This document shows, piece by piece, positions 24,870 to 37,300 of a DNA stretch of 64,000 bases. Positions within the stretch are counted from its first letter, which is position 1, and each line of letters begins with the position of its first letter. Position numbers and translations under genes: made by a program. Origin of the DNA: Ursus arctos (lineage: Eukaryota; Chordata; Mammalia; Carnivora; Ursidae); NCBI RefSeq assembly GCF_023065955.2, contig NW_026622952.1:28568313-28632312 (forward strand), written 5' to 3'. The notes beneath the pieces were generated by a model. That model was not told the DNA's origin, did no database searches, and was given only the letters and a program-made list of their open reading frames with translations.

Positions 24870-26027
24870 TAAAAATAACACAAAACTCAGCTAACATAAC
24901 AGGAATAATAAGGAACTTCCTCAAAAATGACAAAAGTTATCTACAAAACCAGAGAAACAAAAACCTTCAGAAAACATACTTTAATGGCAAAATTTTGAAA
25001 GCTTTCCCTCCGAATTGAAAAATAAAAAATGGACATTCATTATCACCACTCCATTGAACATTGTACTGAAGGTTTTAATCCACAGAGTAACTGAGGAAGA
25101 AGAAATAAATAATGGTATAACAATTGGAAAGGAAGAAACAAAACTGTCATTATTCACAGATAATATGATTTTCTACCTAAAAAAAACCCATAGTACCTAC
25201 AGATTCTTATTAGAATTAATGAGAGTTTGGCAAGTTTGCTGGGTATAAAATTAATATATGAAAATTGTCTTCCTCTATGCCTACAACATAGAGATAGAAA
25301 ATGAAACAATTTAACCAGATACTTTTTACAATAGCATAAAACAATTTAATACCTAGGAATGAATTCAACAAAAATATGTAAGACCTCCGCAGGGGATAAT
25401 ACTAAAACCTTACTGAGAAACATTAAAGAAAACCTATATAAATGGGGAAATACATCATTTTTATTCATTGGAAGGCAAGTACTGCAAAGATGAGAATCAT
25501 CCCTTTAATAAATGATTGATAGGTTAAATGAATTACAACAAAAAACCCAACAGGCGTTTTGTGAACGATAGAAGTTGCCTCTAAACTTTGGAATTTCAAA
25601 TTACCAAGCCCAGCCGAAGCCACTGAGAAAATAGAACAAAGTGGGAGGGCTTGCTCTACCAAGTATCAAGATATTCGAATGCTGTTGAAACCAGCGTAGT
25701 GTGGTTTAGGTCTGGAGAGATGTACCCAGTAAGAAAGCCCATAAACAGACCTTTGTATGAACAGACACTAAACTTATGCAGAGGGGGTGCCGCAGTTACT
25801 ATGGTTTATAGAGAGTATGTCTGAATTTCCATTAAATGAGGTGAATATAATTGGCTACCCACTTAGAAAAAAATGGGCTTACACCATTCAAAAACTCAAT
25901 TGCAGGTGGATAATTTGAAAGGAAAGCGTTAAGAAGAGAATACAAAAAAACACTTTGATTATCTTGAAGTACAGCAAGAATTTTAAAAATAAATGACACA
26001 AAAAGTATTAACCAAAATAGAATTCAT
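24870..26027 (+). mobile_element. Fossil L1 ORF2 (reverse transcriptase domain to 3' part), plus strand
   Basis: Translation of 25015-25248 reads VLKVLIHRVTEEEEINNGIT and then IGKEETKLSLFTDNMIFYL. This is the L1 RT palm, with the catalytic FADDM-type motif altered to FTDNM. Further on, tacctaggaatgaattcaac and gggcttgctctaccaagtat are later ORF2 landmarks. The element is full of stops. It continues after the SINE at 26045. Confidence 0.85.
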
Positions 26028-26044
26028 AAATCTGACTATTTTTT

Positions 26045-26236
26045 ATAAAGATTTATTTATTTATTTGGGGAGAGAGAGAGCAAGCACATGCATGGGGGGG
26101 AAGGGACAGAGGAAGAAGGAGAGAGAGTCCCAATTAGACTCCACCCTGAGCGTGGAGCCATATGCGAGGCTCAATGCCACAACCCCAGCCGGAAGTAAGA
26201 GTCCAGCGCTTAACCAACTGCACCCACAGGCACCCC
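26045..26236 (-). mobile_element. SINEC, old subtype, nested in fossil L1
   Basis: Reverse copy with aaagatttatttatttattt, a purine-rich middle and an end cccacaggcacccc. A 17-base duplication with one mismatch lies at 26028-26044 and 26237-26253. Confidence 0.9.
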
Positions 26237-26253
26237 TAAATTTGACTATTTTT

Positions 26254-26930
26254 AAATAAAGAGCATCTGTTCACCGAAAGAAAAACCATGAAAAGTGAAA
26301 AGCCAAGCTACAAACATATTTGTAAGTAGTGTTTTTAAGATTTTTTTCATTTTCCACGTCATTGTTAGACCATATAAATAACTTCTAAAATCAATGAAAA
26401 ACAGGGCAGAAGACCCAGTAGAATAGATTGCAAAGTATTTGGAAGGCATATCACAAAATATGGAAGTACAGATGGCCAATAAACATGCAAACGGCATTAA
26501 TAGGGAAATGAAAGTTAAACCATAAGATAGCCCTACATGCCCACCAGATTGGGAAAAATTAAGAATACTGACAATACCACATATTAGCAATAATGGGAAG
26601 CACCACGAATTCCTGTACACTGTGGATCTCACTATAGATAAAACCATGTTGGAAAATAGTGTAACAGCAACTAAAAAACCAAAGATACGCATGCGGTGTT
26701 ACCTGGCATTTCCACTCCTGCAGCTAGACAAACTTATTTGTACTAGATATTTCTATCGATGTGATTCATAATTACCCCAAATTTGGAATTTACAGCACCG
26801 AAAAAGAATGAACTCCAGGTACACGTAGATAAATCTTTCTATCATGTTGGTCAGGGAAAAAAGTAAATCATGCAAGAATATTGAGAGAATGAGTCAAATG
26901 ATATAAAATGTAAAAGCAGGCTAAACCAGA
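26254..26930 (+). mobile_element. Fossil L1, 3' continuation
   Basis: Resumes L1 ORF2 end and 3' sequence: aatatggaagtacagatggc, gccctacatgcccaccagat, gttggaaaatagtgtaacag. The 3' limit is uncertain and may reach about 27200. Confidence 0.7.
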
Positions 26931-27629
26931 CCTTTACCTGCTTGAGGTATAGTCGGGGCAGTGAGACCTATAAAGGCAAGAAAGTGATTACTGTAAAAGT
27001 AGTCACCCTCTCTCTGGAGAAGGGAGAGGATGTTGTGGATGGAAAGGGAAGCACAGGGGAGAGGAAGAGAAAGTATTCGACAGAGCACTACTCTAGCATG
27101 TTTGCGGAGGAAAGTTGACAACCATGTGCCTCCAGTGACCTTGGGTGACCCCTGAAGTGAATACGTGAAAATGCATCTGCAGGACCACAGGGGCTGTCCT
27201 AAAATCATTGTCATTATCAGTTATGTGGTGACTCGCGCCAGTTCTGAGCAGTGCAGTTGAGTTACATTTTCCATGTTCCGGCCTAGGGCAGGTGAGGTCA
27301 CAGGTGTGATAAATTCACAAAAAGGAACTCAGGTTCTCTGTGCTAAAAGCTCCTCTGGTCAAAAATGATCCACCAATAGTCAAAATAACATGAAAGAATC
27401 ATGGTGCTTCAGAGCTGAGCGTGGACTTAGATGCCGTCTACTTCAGTGATTTACGAATGGTTTCAAAGCCCTGGGAGTTCAACAGAGCTGCCCTGGCGCG
27501 TGCTGGCAAAGCATGGGGCTCTGCCTTCAAACAGCGCAGCTGCCACTCTATCTGCCTCGCAAATTGAGCTTCCAGATCATTAAAAAAAAAAAAGTCAACA
27601 GCATAAAAAAAAAATTCAAAACCCACTGA

Positions 27630-27765
27630 TCTTGTCTAACTTTTTCATTTTGCAGATAAAGAAACGGAAGTCGAGAGAGGGTAGGCAGTGTCCCCAGAGT
27701 CACCCAGAGTGTCACTGCAAAGCAAGACTGGAGCCAAGATTGTCTGCTCCCTACCTGTTCTCTTT
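27630..27765 (-). repeat. MIR-like SINE, reverse
   Basis: The string cattttgcagataaagaaac followed by cagtgtccccagagtcaccc is the reversed MIR core. Confidence 0.7.
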
Positions 27766-27839
27766 CCAACGTACCGTATTGCTACTTAACACCACAGGCA
27801 GACAAATCTAAACCAGTGAACATAAAATAAGGAAGGCAA

Positions 27840-28028
27840 GGGGCACCCAGGTGGTTCAGTCAGTTGGGCATCCAACTCTTAATTTCGGCTCGGGTCGTGG
27901 TCTTGGGGTCATGAGGTCAAGCCCCACATGGGGCTCCACGCTCAGTGCAGAGTCTGCTTGAGACTCTCTCTCCCTCTTCCCCTCCCACCTCTCACGCGTG
28001 CTCTCTAAATAAATAAAATCTTTAAAAA
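27840..28028 (+). mobile_element. SINEC, old subtype
   Basis: Starts ggggcacccaggtggttcag and ends ctaaataaataaaatcttta. A 16-base duplication with one mismatch lies at 27824-27839 and 28029-28044. Confidence 0.92.
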
Positions 28029-28084
28029 AAAATAAAGAAGGCAAAAAACAGATCTAACAACCTCTAGCACCTACATCATAACTT

Positions 28085-28170
28085 TTTTGTAAGGATGAAA
28101 TGAGTTTATGATCATACATATTTAGAACAGTCCCTGGCACGTAGCTAAGAACCAGGTTGGTGTTTGCTAT
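28085..28170 (+). repeat. MIR 3' fragment
   Basis: gtaaggatgaaatgagtt then acagtccctggcacgtagct matches the MIR 3' end. Confidence 0.6.
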
Positions 28171-28877
28171 CATATTCTCATAAAATGACACTTTTGTCCT
28201 CCTTCCTTCTCTTTATCCACTTGGTTACAATGTTCTGTCTCCACCAGCTGCCAGCTTGAAATTTAAACAAGGTCCACAAATCCATACAAGGAATGAAATC
28301 AGCAACCTGTGTTCTCTGGTCTGAGCACAACAGCTGCCAGGAAGAAAATTTGATACGCACCCCGGACAAGGACTTAATATAAGAACAATTTTACACATGG
28401 CTCTCTCCTCCCCATAGTTCTAGCCACAAATAGTTTTATCACCACGAACCATGTGCTTGTGGAAGGCTGAGGTGCTGGCAACAGATACGGCGTATTCTGT
28501 TGATACTGAACAGAGAGGTGTACTGACATTTGTCTCTGCTGCGTTGAATGTACTTGTAAAAAAAGGGTCTTAAAGCACAAAGCAGAGAAAGTCAGGCGTC
28601 CCAGGTGTGCTGGCCTCAACCGCAGCTTGGCATGCCACAGTGGCATCACATACACTTTGGCGGGCGTCTCCAGGGTCCTGAAGTCAATCTGTCCTTGCAT
28701 AACTGTCCCCAAATAGGTCCTACCCTATGCTGTGGGGGCTCCTGCTCTCTCTTGCCTTTGTGTTACCTTAACTACAGAGGATTCCAGACATGGACACAAA
28801 CCAGTCCTCCCACTGTAATCCTTTCACTGCCCATGTATGAAGAAGCCAGTTGTGTGCACAGGAAAAGCAAGACTTTT
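28171..28877. other. Intronic stretch, nothing recognised
   Basis: Unique-looking DNA. Two overlapping ORFs on opposite strands (28374-28712 and 28605-28883) show no recognisable domain. Confidence 0.4.
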
Positions 28878-29052
28878 TCCTAAAGATTTTATTTATTTAT
28901 TTGAGAGAGAGAGAACCATACAAAGGAAGAGTGCGAGGGAGAAGCAGACTCCCCCCTGAGCAGAGAGCCCGATGCAGGGCTCCATCCCAAGATGTGAGAT
29001 CATGACCTGAGCCAAAGGCAGACGTCTAACTGATGGAACTACCCAGGCACCC
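28878..29052 (-). mobile_element. SINEC, old subtype
   Basis: Reverse copy from aaagattttatttatttatt to ctacccaggcaccc. The possible duplication (gcaaga) is too short to be sure. Confidence 0.88.
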
Positions 29053-29925
29053 TGGCAAAAGCAAGATTAAAAAAAAAAAAAATTATTTTTATCATTCCTA
29101 CCACTTTGCTATCTAAAACAGATACTAAAGAATTGGGGGCACAGGCTTGAAGAGTGAAGAGCTGAAGTCCAGAGGTATTGTTCACAACAGGTATTGATTC
29201 TAAGTTTTCTATTGGCCAAACCCCTTCTTTTAACATCTTCTAGCACTTGACCATTTCCTGACTTGCTTTAGAGGAAAAAAGAGAGCAATCTCCTCTCAGT
29301 TATAGTTCTCATATATGGCGTTTGTGGTGTTTTCTGTGTGCTATATACACGTTGAAGGGCCGTAATGATCATTCAGCTTAAAGTGAACAAAGAATGAACA
29401 TTTAGTAATATTTGAAGGTTGGCCCAGAAAGTCTAACATTTTAAGAATAAAAATGCGTTCACTTAAAGTGAGAAATCCAAGGGTTAACAAGTAGCATCCT
29501 TCACAAAAGGCAAGCAATCTTTGAGTTTATATGAGCTCAGTAAGATACCTGAATACATTAATAGCCATTAACTGATTCCAGTCAAAAAGACACAGGTAAT
29601 GGGTTTGTTTTATTTGAGGTGGAGGGCTCATACCAATCCATGAGGTTAAAAGGAATCAGGGAAAACGGACAAAAAGTCTGATTAAGAAGGAGGAGTGGAG
29701 GGCATTATTATAGATTTAACTTCTGGACAGTGTTGATTTTATGTCTTCATTGTCTTTGAGAATTAACTCCCTGAGTCTCTCCATGAGCGTTTACTCAGTG
29801 TGTGAACATTTACACCACTGGGCAAGGCATGAGGAGAACAGGCAAAGCACTGCGTTGAAAGTGGTAATAAAATCCATGGACTTCAGTTTGAATCTCCTTC
29901 CTTTTCCCTTCCCTTTTCCCTTGTT
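29053..29925. other. Intronic stretch, nothing recognised
   Basis: It ends with a pyrimidine-rich tract at about 29896-29943 (repeated ccttcc/ttttccc). No gene. Confidence 0.45.
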
Positions 29926-29934
29926 CCTTCATTC

Positions 29935-30080
29935 CTTCCTTCTTTGATTATTTGGTAAGTACCTGCCATGTGCTAGGCACTTTGCTAAGTTCTGAGGAGG
30001 ATGCAAATCCCTGTGTTCATGAAGCTCAGAGTCTCGTAAGGATCCGACCTTGTGGTAGAGTCAATGTTGAATGTGTTTAG
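29935..30080 (+). repeat. Ancient LINE-derived fragment
   Basis: acctgccatgtgctaggcac then tgttcatgaagctcagagtc follows the common 'catgtgccaggcac...catggagctt' consensus. Confidence 0.5.
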
Positions 30081-30380
30081 GATATCACGTGCAGGGGGGC
30101 TGGGACATCAGCCCAAAAAGTGCTAAGTGATTCTGTGTCTGGCTGGAATTATTATGAAGACCCTGATAGATGGACCGCAACTCAAAAAAGAGCTGGCTCT
30201 GGAAAAAGAATACTGCTCTCTTCATAATATAAACTAAAAAACAAAGTCCCACAAATGGGCAGGATGAGTGATGTCAGAAACAATGTCAAAATACCTGTTT
30301 TGACTTTCCTCTAAGATCAATAACCTTGAGCAAGTTCCTCTGCATTTTAAACTGCTCCTTTTTTGTAAAAGAAGCATTAA

Positions 30381-30560
30381 AGGGTCCCTGGGTGGCTCAG
30401 TCGGCTAAGCGTCTGCCTTCGGCTCAGGTCATGAACCCAGGGTCCTGGGATCATGTCCCACATCGGGCTCCCTGCTCAGTGAGGAGTCTGTTTCTCCCTC
30501 TCCATCTGCCTCTCCCTCAGCTCATGCTCTCTCTCGCTCTCAAATTAAAAAAAAAAAAAA
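30381..30560 (+). mobile_element. SINEC, intermediate subtype
   Basis: Starts gggtccctgggtggctcag, with a CT-rich tail and poly-A. A perfect 14-base duplication (aaaagaagcattaa) lies at 30367-30380 and 30561-30574. Confidence 0.95.
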
Positions 30561-30574
30561 AAAAGAAGCATTAA

Positions 30575-32600
30575 TACCATGACTTTGTAGAGGACACTTA
30601 TGAGGATGAAAAGGGATAGAATGTATGGAAAACTGTGAACTACAAAAAAATATAACATATTGCCATCAGAAAGTGTGAGGTACGTCATGTAGCATCAAAG
30701 CTGGGGTTAGAAAAGGTCAAGAGACATGCTAAGCACCCTTATTAAGTCCAATTACAGGGAATTTGGAAAACAAGGGATTCACTTTTTTCTTTTCTCATCT
30801 TCTCCTACAATATTAACCACATAATATTTATTAGGAAAACACCTCAATTTAAGAAACTGTAGTATATGAAAATTTTATATTTACAAAATAAATAGATTAT
30901 TTCCAAAGGAACTCTTTTAAGTGACAAATACATGGGAAGACAAAAATCCAGTAATTTACTAAAAGCTGTTTTGTACACAAATTTTAAGCACAGCTGTGCA
31001 TGTACTCTGGTATATGTGTATTTGATGGGTATTTTACCAAGTTTTAAACATAGCTTTAAAAGCGCCGAGGACGAAGCCATGGGGAACAACAGCGCTTCTG
31101 CTAGAACATTACAATTCTGATATTACAAGGTGGAACAGATTCCTCTCATCTCATAAAACAAATGGCCAGTATTGGACCAACTTCATTGCTCCTCAAAGGC
31201 CTACTGCAGACGAGGCTAGACTGAGCTATGTCAGGAAAATGTGGGGGTCGCTGTGTTACTCCCCAGTTAGTGAAGTCGCCATTTTGAGAAAGTGCTTTGT
31301 CCATTATCGTATTCCTGCCTCAGACCTTGCAACTAAGGGCCTGAATATTCCTGTGGTTTGGATCATCACTTTGTTCCCAGGTTGTAACATACACAGTTTA
31401 ATGGTCTCCTATTGAAGAGGGAAGACGAGATCATTATCTGTGATGTATTCTTTTCTGAATAGAGGCATAGCCACCTTCAGATAACCTTTGCGGTGGCCTC
31501 ATAAAGAAGCAGGTGTTTCGGGAAGCTCCTGGAGCGATATTTTGCAAACCTGTGCACAGAGCCCCAGAACATTTAAAATATTGATAGGCTTTGAGGTTAT
31601 TCAATGATCCTATGAAATAATCCTGCATCTTTATTTCCAGATAAGATCTGCTTTTTTTTTTTTTTTTAGGGTTATTTTTCTCCTGTCTTCTAAGAAAAAA
31701 AACCTTTTTGTAAGATAGGTCCAGTGAAAAATTATGTTTTGCTTGCTTCCTGGAGAGACCAGCTGGCAGAGAGAAGCAGAGAAAATAAAGGAAAAAAGCC
31801 AAATCCCTGTCTGAACTGACTCAGCTCTTCACGGCTCCTGTTGTCATTTCTGGCTTTTGTCTTCCCTTTTCAGCTGCCAGGGATTAAGAGGAAAGAAAAT
31901 AAAAGGGCAAGAGGTCTTGGCAGAGGAAGCTAATATCCGGTGCTTTGGTATTTTGGCGGTTAAGTAGCTTCAGCTCCTTCTAAGACACCGCAGAGCAGTA
32001 AACAGAGATAGGCTGCTACAGTCTATGCTAACGTGCCATTATGCTTTCACGGTAATGCCTTTCCAGAAAAGACCAAGCGTTCCTACAGTATAGCCTGACC
32101 AGGTATTTGACCCAGGAAAACATTCCCATCCAAAGGATTTCTGCCGAGAAGAGTTCCTTTGACAGAGTAAGATGGTAGAAGAAATGTCTGCAAGTAATTT
32201 AAAAACAGCCAGCTCTGAACTCGCCTTCCCACCATAGCCTTCCATCTAGGTCCTTGCCACACACCAGCCACCCTCAGCCTTGCTTTGCTCCAATCCTAAG
32301 TGATGGCTCAGAAAGACTTAACCTTTCAGAACTTCAGGTAATTATTCTTAAAAAAAGACATAAAAAAAGCCAAGCACTTAAGGTCTGAAACCATCTGCCC
32401 GAAGCCCTCATGTGATGCTGGGCAGAACACTTAGTTGCTTAGTAAAAATGTCCTAGCATTAGCACGTGCTTACAACAGGTGCTTAGCCAACACAATGTAT
32501 TATATATAATTCCACCACCCTTTTTCATCTATGCTTCTCTGAGCTACTGAATTGTAGGCAGTCTTGCATTGTTTTTGAAGAATTGTAAATTGTATAATAT
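30575..32600. other. Intronic stretch, nothing recognised
   Basis: No named repeat. A 122-codon minus ORF (31434-31802) has no domain I can identify. A small CpG patch is present near 31060-31095. Confidence 0.4.
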
Positions 32601-32604
32601 AAAG

Positions 32605-32815
32605 AGCTCACTTCTATGGAGTAACTATATTCCAAGACACTGTGACAAATAGCTGAAGTAATTAAAAGTCTATCTCATAGAAAATTTACAATAACCCTCT
32701 GAAATAAATATCAGTATCTCCATTTTAATAATGAAGAAACTGAGAGCTTCGGACTTCACAATTTTCCTAAGATCTCACAGCTGGAAGGCACTAGAAACAT
32801 GACAGAATAATTTGT
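32605..32815 (-). repeat. MIR SINE, reverse
   Basis: The reversed MIR order is clear: acaataaccctctgaaataa, ccattttaataatgaagaaa, ctaagatctcacagctggaa. Confidence 0.75.
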
Positions 32816-34516
32816 GTATGGCTAAGTCACTGTTACCTGCAAAGTGATCTTAAACTCGATTTCCCCCTAGTTTACGGTATTTTATTCATTCCATAAGTAG
32901 TTGCGGAGTTCCTCCCATATCCGAGACATTGTTTTTCTTATATGCCATTGGTAGTTACTGCAAAGTCCCAGTGACTTTTTGCTTAGTAAATTGTAATTAC
33001 CCTGCAGTCTTGTTACAATTCAGTATCCACGAATTTGGCAAGAATTGTGTTTGCCTCTTGAGCCTTAGGTTAATTACAAACGTATATTTTTTTTTCTGTT
33101 CTAGTTAAATCCTTTGTCTTTCAAACATCTTTTTTTAAAAAAAAATAATGAAAATAGTTTTTAAAATGTGGTAGAACCAGGTTTGTGGTAATTTGTGTGT
33201 GCTACTTAAAACTAACCCTTCGACGATTATAAAAATATCATTGAATCTCACTTTCATAAATAAAATTCTTTTTAGAAATAGTACTACCTCCAGTGGGCCC
33301 TAAAGATTGAGCTTATTTAAACAGATTCGCCTTCCACATTCTTGGAAGGTCATGCCAATGAGGGGTACAAGTATTGTTTCAGGACTCAATACTCGCTACA
33401 TAGGAGATAGTCCCTCCAACGCAAATCACTCTTGTTTTGGTGCTTTGTTTGAATAATGGTAAGTAGCCATGAAACTTGGCTGCCAAAGGAGATTTTACTA
33501 GATGAACAATTTCGTCATAACCACAGGGAATGGAGAGAACAATGTTCACATTTTCGTTTAGTCTCCTTTCTTTTACTTCTTGGAGAGTCACTATGAAGAA
33601 ATATTCATTCCTGCCCAGACTCAATAGATCTGTGATTCTATGTGTTTGAGCTCTGAAGAAACTAGCACTTTTTCTTTTTCCTATTTCCCATTCTGGATCG
33701 TGGCTCGAGAGAGAGAAAGAAGACACAAAGCTTCCAAATTCAGAAATTCACTTGGTGCATCGATTCGCGCTGAACAGTACCTACCACTTGCTCTTGATGG
33801 GTGATAGGAATCATCGTTTCTCTAGTGAATTAGGTCGTTTGGAAAACAGAAGGAGCTCATAAATCCCTCGGTGGTTGATCAAAGATGTGTTCGGTTGTTA
33901 CGGAGGGCTTCCGTCCCCCGGAGTCACAACTTCTGTGCTCATTATTGACTTCCGCTGTGTTGTGTTGGGACCTCCTTAGGAGAAAGCTTCCTCCAGCGCT
34001 CTGGCAACAGGCTACCCCGCTCCATCAGTTCCCGAGAACTTTGCAGCATTATGAGGGTGAAGGGCAGATTTCAACGGACGGGCCTTAACGTTCATTGTAT
34101 CACTGTCCGTTTCCATTTAAATCAAGCCTCACACTTGATGACTGAGATGAGCCATTGTTTCTATTTAAGAACATGAATGGCATTTCGGTATTACGTTTCA
34201 GTTTGTCCTCTGTCCATAGCTTAAGGCTCTAAGCCCTCTGGAAAGACTGTGTGTATTTCTGAATGTTTCTATTTTGCTCAGTAGGTAATGGTGGCATGGA
34301 AATTTTAGCTGCCCTCATGGAGACAGAATGGCCTCGCGCCATTTCGCGTTGTCGTGCACATTCCTGACGGGCCCAACATGTTTACTGTTGTTCTAATCCC
34401 TAGGAAAGAATGTTGAAAGGCTATTCCGTTGTGACTCATTTTATAAGGTTGTTGGGTTCTGTAAAGATGCATGTAACTTGCATCATATTTTCAACAAACT
34501 GAGAGCATTTGTGTTT
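32816..34516. other. Intronic stretch, nothing firmly recognised
   Basis: 32880-32950 faintly resembles an ancient LINE fragment. A 115-codon minus ORF sits at 33379-33726. There is a small CpG patch near 34332-34360 (cctcgcgccatttcgcgttg). Confidence 0.4.
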
Positions 34517-34531
34517 AAACATCATTTATCC

Positions 34532-34851
34532 TGTGTCTGTTGGCCATTTGTACGTCTTCATTGGAGAAGTCTCTGTTCATATCTTCTGCCCCTTTTTTGA
34601 TTTGTTTATTTGTTTCTTGTGTATTGAGTTTGAGAAGTTCTTTGTAGATCTTGGATACTAGTCTTTTATCTGTAGTGTCATTTGTAAATATCTTCTCCCA
34701 TTCTGTGGGCTGCCTCTTAGCTTTTTTGACTGTTTCCTTGGCTGTGTTATACGCAAGTAATGAATCATCGAACTTTACATCAAAAACTAGGGGTGTACTG
34801 TATGGTGACTAACATAATGTAATAAAAAATATTAAAAAAAATAAAAGAAAT
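34532..34851 (+). mobile_element. L1 3' end with 5' inversion (twin-primed insertion)
   Basis: 34532-34746 is L1 ORF2 C-terminal coding sequence in minus orientation; its translation includes KETVKKAKRQPTEWEKIFTN. 34747-34851 is the L1 3' end in plus orientation (gcaagtaatgaatcatcg, gtatggtgactaacataatg) with an A-rich tail. A duplication (aaacatcatttatcc; the second copy has one extra T) flanks the whole at 34517-34531 and 34852-34867. One duplication around oppositely oriented segments is the hallmark of twin priming. Confidence 0.88.
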
Positions 34852-34867
34852 AAACATCATTTTATCC

Positions 34868-35768
34868 TTTTCTTTAAAGAAAAATTCCTCTGGAAGTCCA
34901 ACTTCTGAAACCTCACAACGGCAGAGCCATCTGTTTAGAAAGGGGATGGGGCCCATAGAAATCTTGTCCCTGCATGCCGCCCTAGCCTCTCAATCCCGTG
35001 GGCTTTTCTAGAAAACTCCTAAATCTACTTAGAGGGCAGATTTTTAAAAACCTGTCCCATGGTAACCAATGGAGAATTATAAGATTAAGAAAAGAAATTA
35101 TAAGGAAAAAAATCGTTCTTATATATGTTCTCCCCCCAATTAATTTCACAGAGTGGACTTGTTTAATCACAGGCCACCTGGAAGTGCTAACAATTTAACA
35201 ATTTATGCTACTCTCCTTCCCTGATCTGATACCCTTTGGGCATTTGCCTTCTAAAAAGCCAATGGTCTCCTTTGTAGCACTGCTGAGAGAAGGCTGGAAA
35301 GAATGAATGATTTGTTCTTCGTGCAGCTGTTAGAGAAGAAATGCCAAAAGGTCTACAGAGTCCGTGAGCAAACTCTCCTTTCTTTCTTTTTTTAAAAGGA
35401 TTTGAGGGTGGTTTCAAAGCAAGAGGCGTTCCAAATACTCCACCTGCTTTCCATGACACGGTTCATCTGTCACTGGGGACAAACTTTCCTCTCTTCTCCC
35501 TAGGCTGGAAACTGAGCTGACTGTGTGAAAATTACCAGAATCCACAGGACTGCCATCGAGGCAGTCTGAGGATGGGCACTGCTGAGTCCCCGTTGAGAGG
35601 TGCTCTCTGAGGTCTTCTCTGAGATGGAGCTCGTGAAACGTAATGACATATTATCTCATCCCACCAAAGATTCTATAAAATACCTCTGGTGGTGATTATT
35701 TCCGTCATTAGGTAATGGCTCTTTTTTGTGGTGCCTGAATCTAGTAAAGGCAGCAGAAAGCTCTTAAT
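34868..35768. other. Intronic stretch, nothing recognised
   Basis: No named repeat or gene. Confidence 0.45.
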
Positions 35769-35786
35769 AGAACTGTTTACTTTTGG

Positions 35787-35988
35787 GGGGCACCTGGGTG
35801 GCACAGCGGTTAAGCGTCTGCCTTTGGCTCAGGGCGTGATCCCGGCGTTATGGGATCGAGCCCCACATCAGGCTCCTCCGCTATGAGCCTGCTTCTTCCT
35901 CTCCCACTCCCCCTGCTTGTGTTCCCTCTCTTGCTGGCTGTCTCTATCTCTGTCGAATAAATAAATAAAATCTTTAAAAAAAAAAAAA
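35787..35988 (+). mobile_element. SINEC, bear/seal-like subtype
   Basis: Complete copy with ggtggcacagcggttaagcg, a CT-rich middle, cgaataaataaataaaatc and a poly-A tail. A perfect 18-base duplication lies at 35769-35786 and 35989-36006. Confidence 0.96.
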
Positions 35989-36204
35989 AGAACTGTTTAC
36001 TTTTGGATGTGTGATTGAGAAGATGTGTATTTATTATTAACCACCCAACTATGCATCCTTATCTAATATTTACACATCAATCTTTGCCCCCATGAACCAG
36101 GCTTGTTTAGTTCCACACTCTAAACTTCCTCTTTGCATTTATATTTACCTTTTTTCATCCCTCCTTGTACATAACGAGGTAACGTTCTGCCTCTGAAATT
36201 TTAT

Positions 36205-36515
36205 CTTAAGCCCCACCTTCTTGGTGAAGCACCTGATACTCTCAACGGACTTCCTTAGAAAACAGTCATTACAGAACTTAATGTTTTATTTACCACCTTA
36301 TGAATTTCTGCTTGCTTGCTGTTCGGCTGTTTTATATGTGCAGAGTTTGGCTCCACTTAACCAAGTTTCCTTTGGCTCAAAAGGTGAGTCATGTGGTACC
36401 TGTGATAAATATACAAATCTCTCCATGTGTATACCCACATGTATACAGACATATGTATTCATCTATCTACATGTAGCACATAACACTGAGCCTGGAACAG
36501 AGTAGGGGTCCAAGT
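36205..36515 (+). repeat. L2/MIR-like fragment (weak)
   Basis: ccaccttcttggtgaagcac and agaacttaatgttttattta resemble the L2 3' part. The end, cactgagcctggaacagagt, resembles a MIR or L2 tail. Confidence 0.35.
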
Positions 36516-37079
36516 ACTGAGCGGAATTAAATTCAAAACTGTATCGGTTATGTCAACTAATGAGAAAAAATCTTATTTTTAATAATTTATCATCTTCTAA
36601 AAGAGATAGCAAATTGGAAAGCAGAAGGTCCAGACCTAGTTTTCGCTCTTTAACTGCCCTTATTATATAAAAACTATAGAACTGATTATAACAATGCCTT
36701 CTATTAATAGATAAAAAATTTGTTTTTTAAAATTTTTTTCCACAATGCCTGCTGTTTTTCAAAAACCTTAGTGGATAAATAATAAACATATTTTATTCTT
36801 TCCTAAAAATACATTCTTTTAACTATAAAACTCTGAGCTTTTAGATAAAAATTTAGGCAGGAGAAATGTGAGTCAGAAATAATAATAATAATAAATAACT
36901 AATAATAATTAAGGTGAAAAGGAGAACGGGGGAGTGAAAGTGGGGAACTGGGAAGGTTTTGAGCGTTATGAACAAGGATACATGCACGATTACAGGAAAG
37001 AATATGTATGTTCCTAGTACAACTACTATTTAACTGACATGTCCTGGGCAGAACTATTCTTACCCCTATTCTCTCACCG
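36516..37079. other. AT-rich intronic stretch
   Basis: Contains an imperfect (AAT)n at about 36880-36910. Nothing else is recognised. Confidence 0.45.
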
Positions 37080-37300
37080 GTATGCTCACAGCAACTTCTC
37101 TAGCTTTGTAAAATGGCACTTCCCACGTTTTTAAACTGCTCGGTTATCTATCTGTCTCCCACTAGATGATACACACCTTTAGGAAAGGGACTGTGGTTCG
37201 CTTGTGTAGTTTATCCTTAATGCCTAGTACAGGGCCTGTGACACAGAATACACACAAGTCAACACTATAAGTAATAAAGAAGCAAATAATTGAATGACAT
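37080..37300 (+). repeat. L2 3' fragment
   Basis: cactagatgatacacacctt, ggaaagggactgtggttc, taatgcctagtacagggcct is the L2 3' order (gggcagggactttgtctg... cctagaacagtgcct). Confidence 0.65.
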
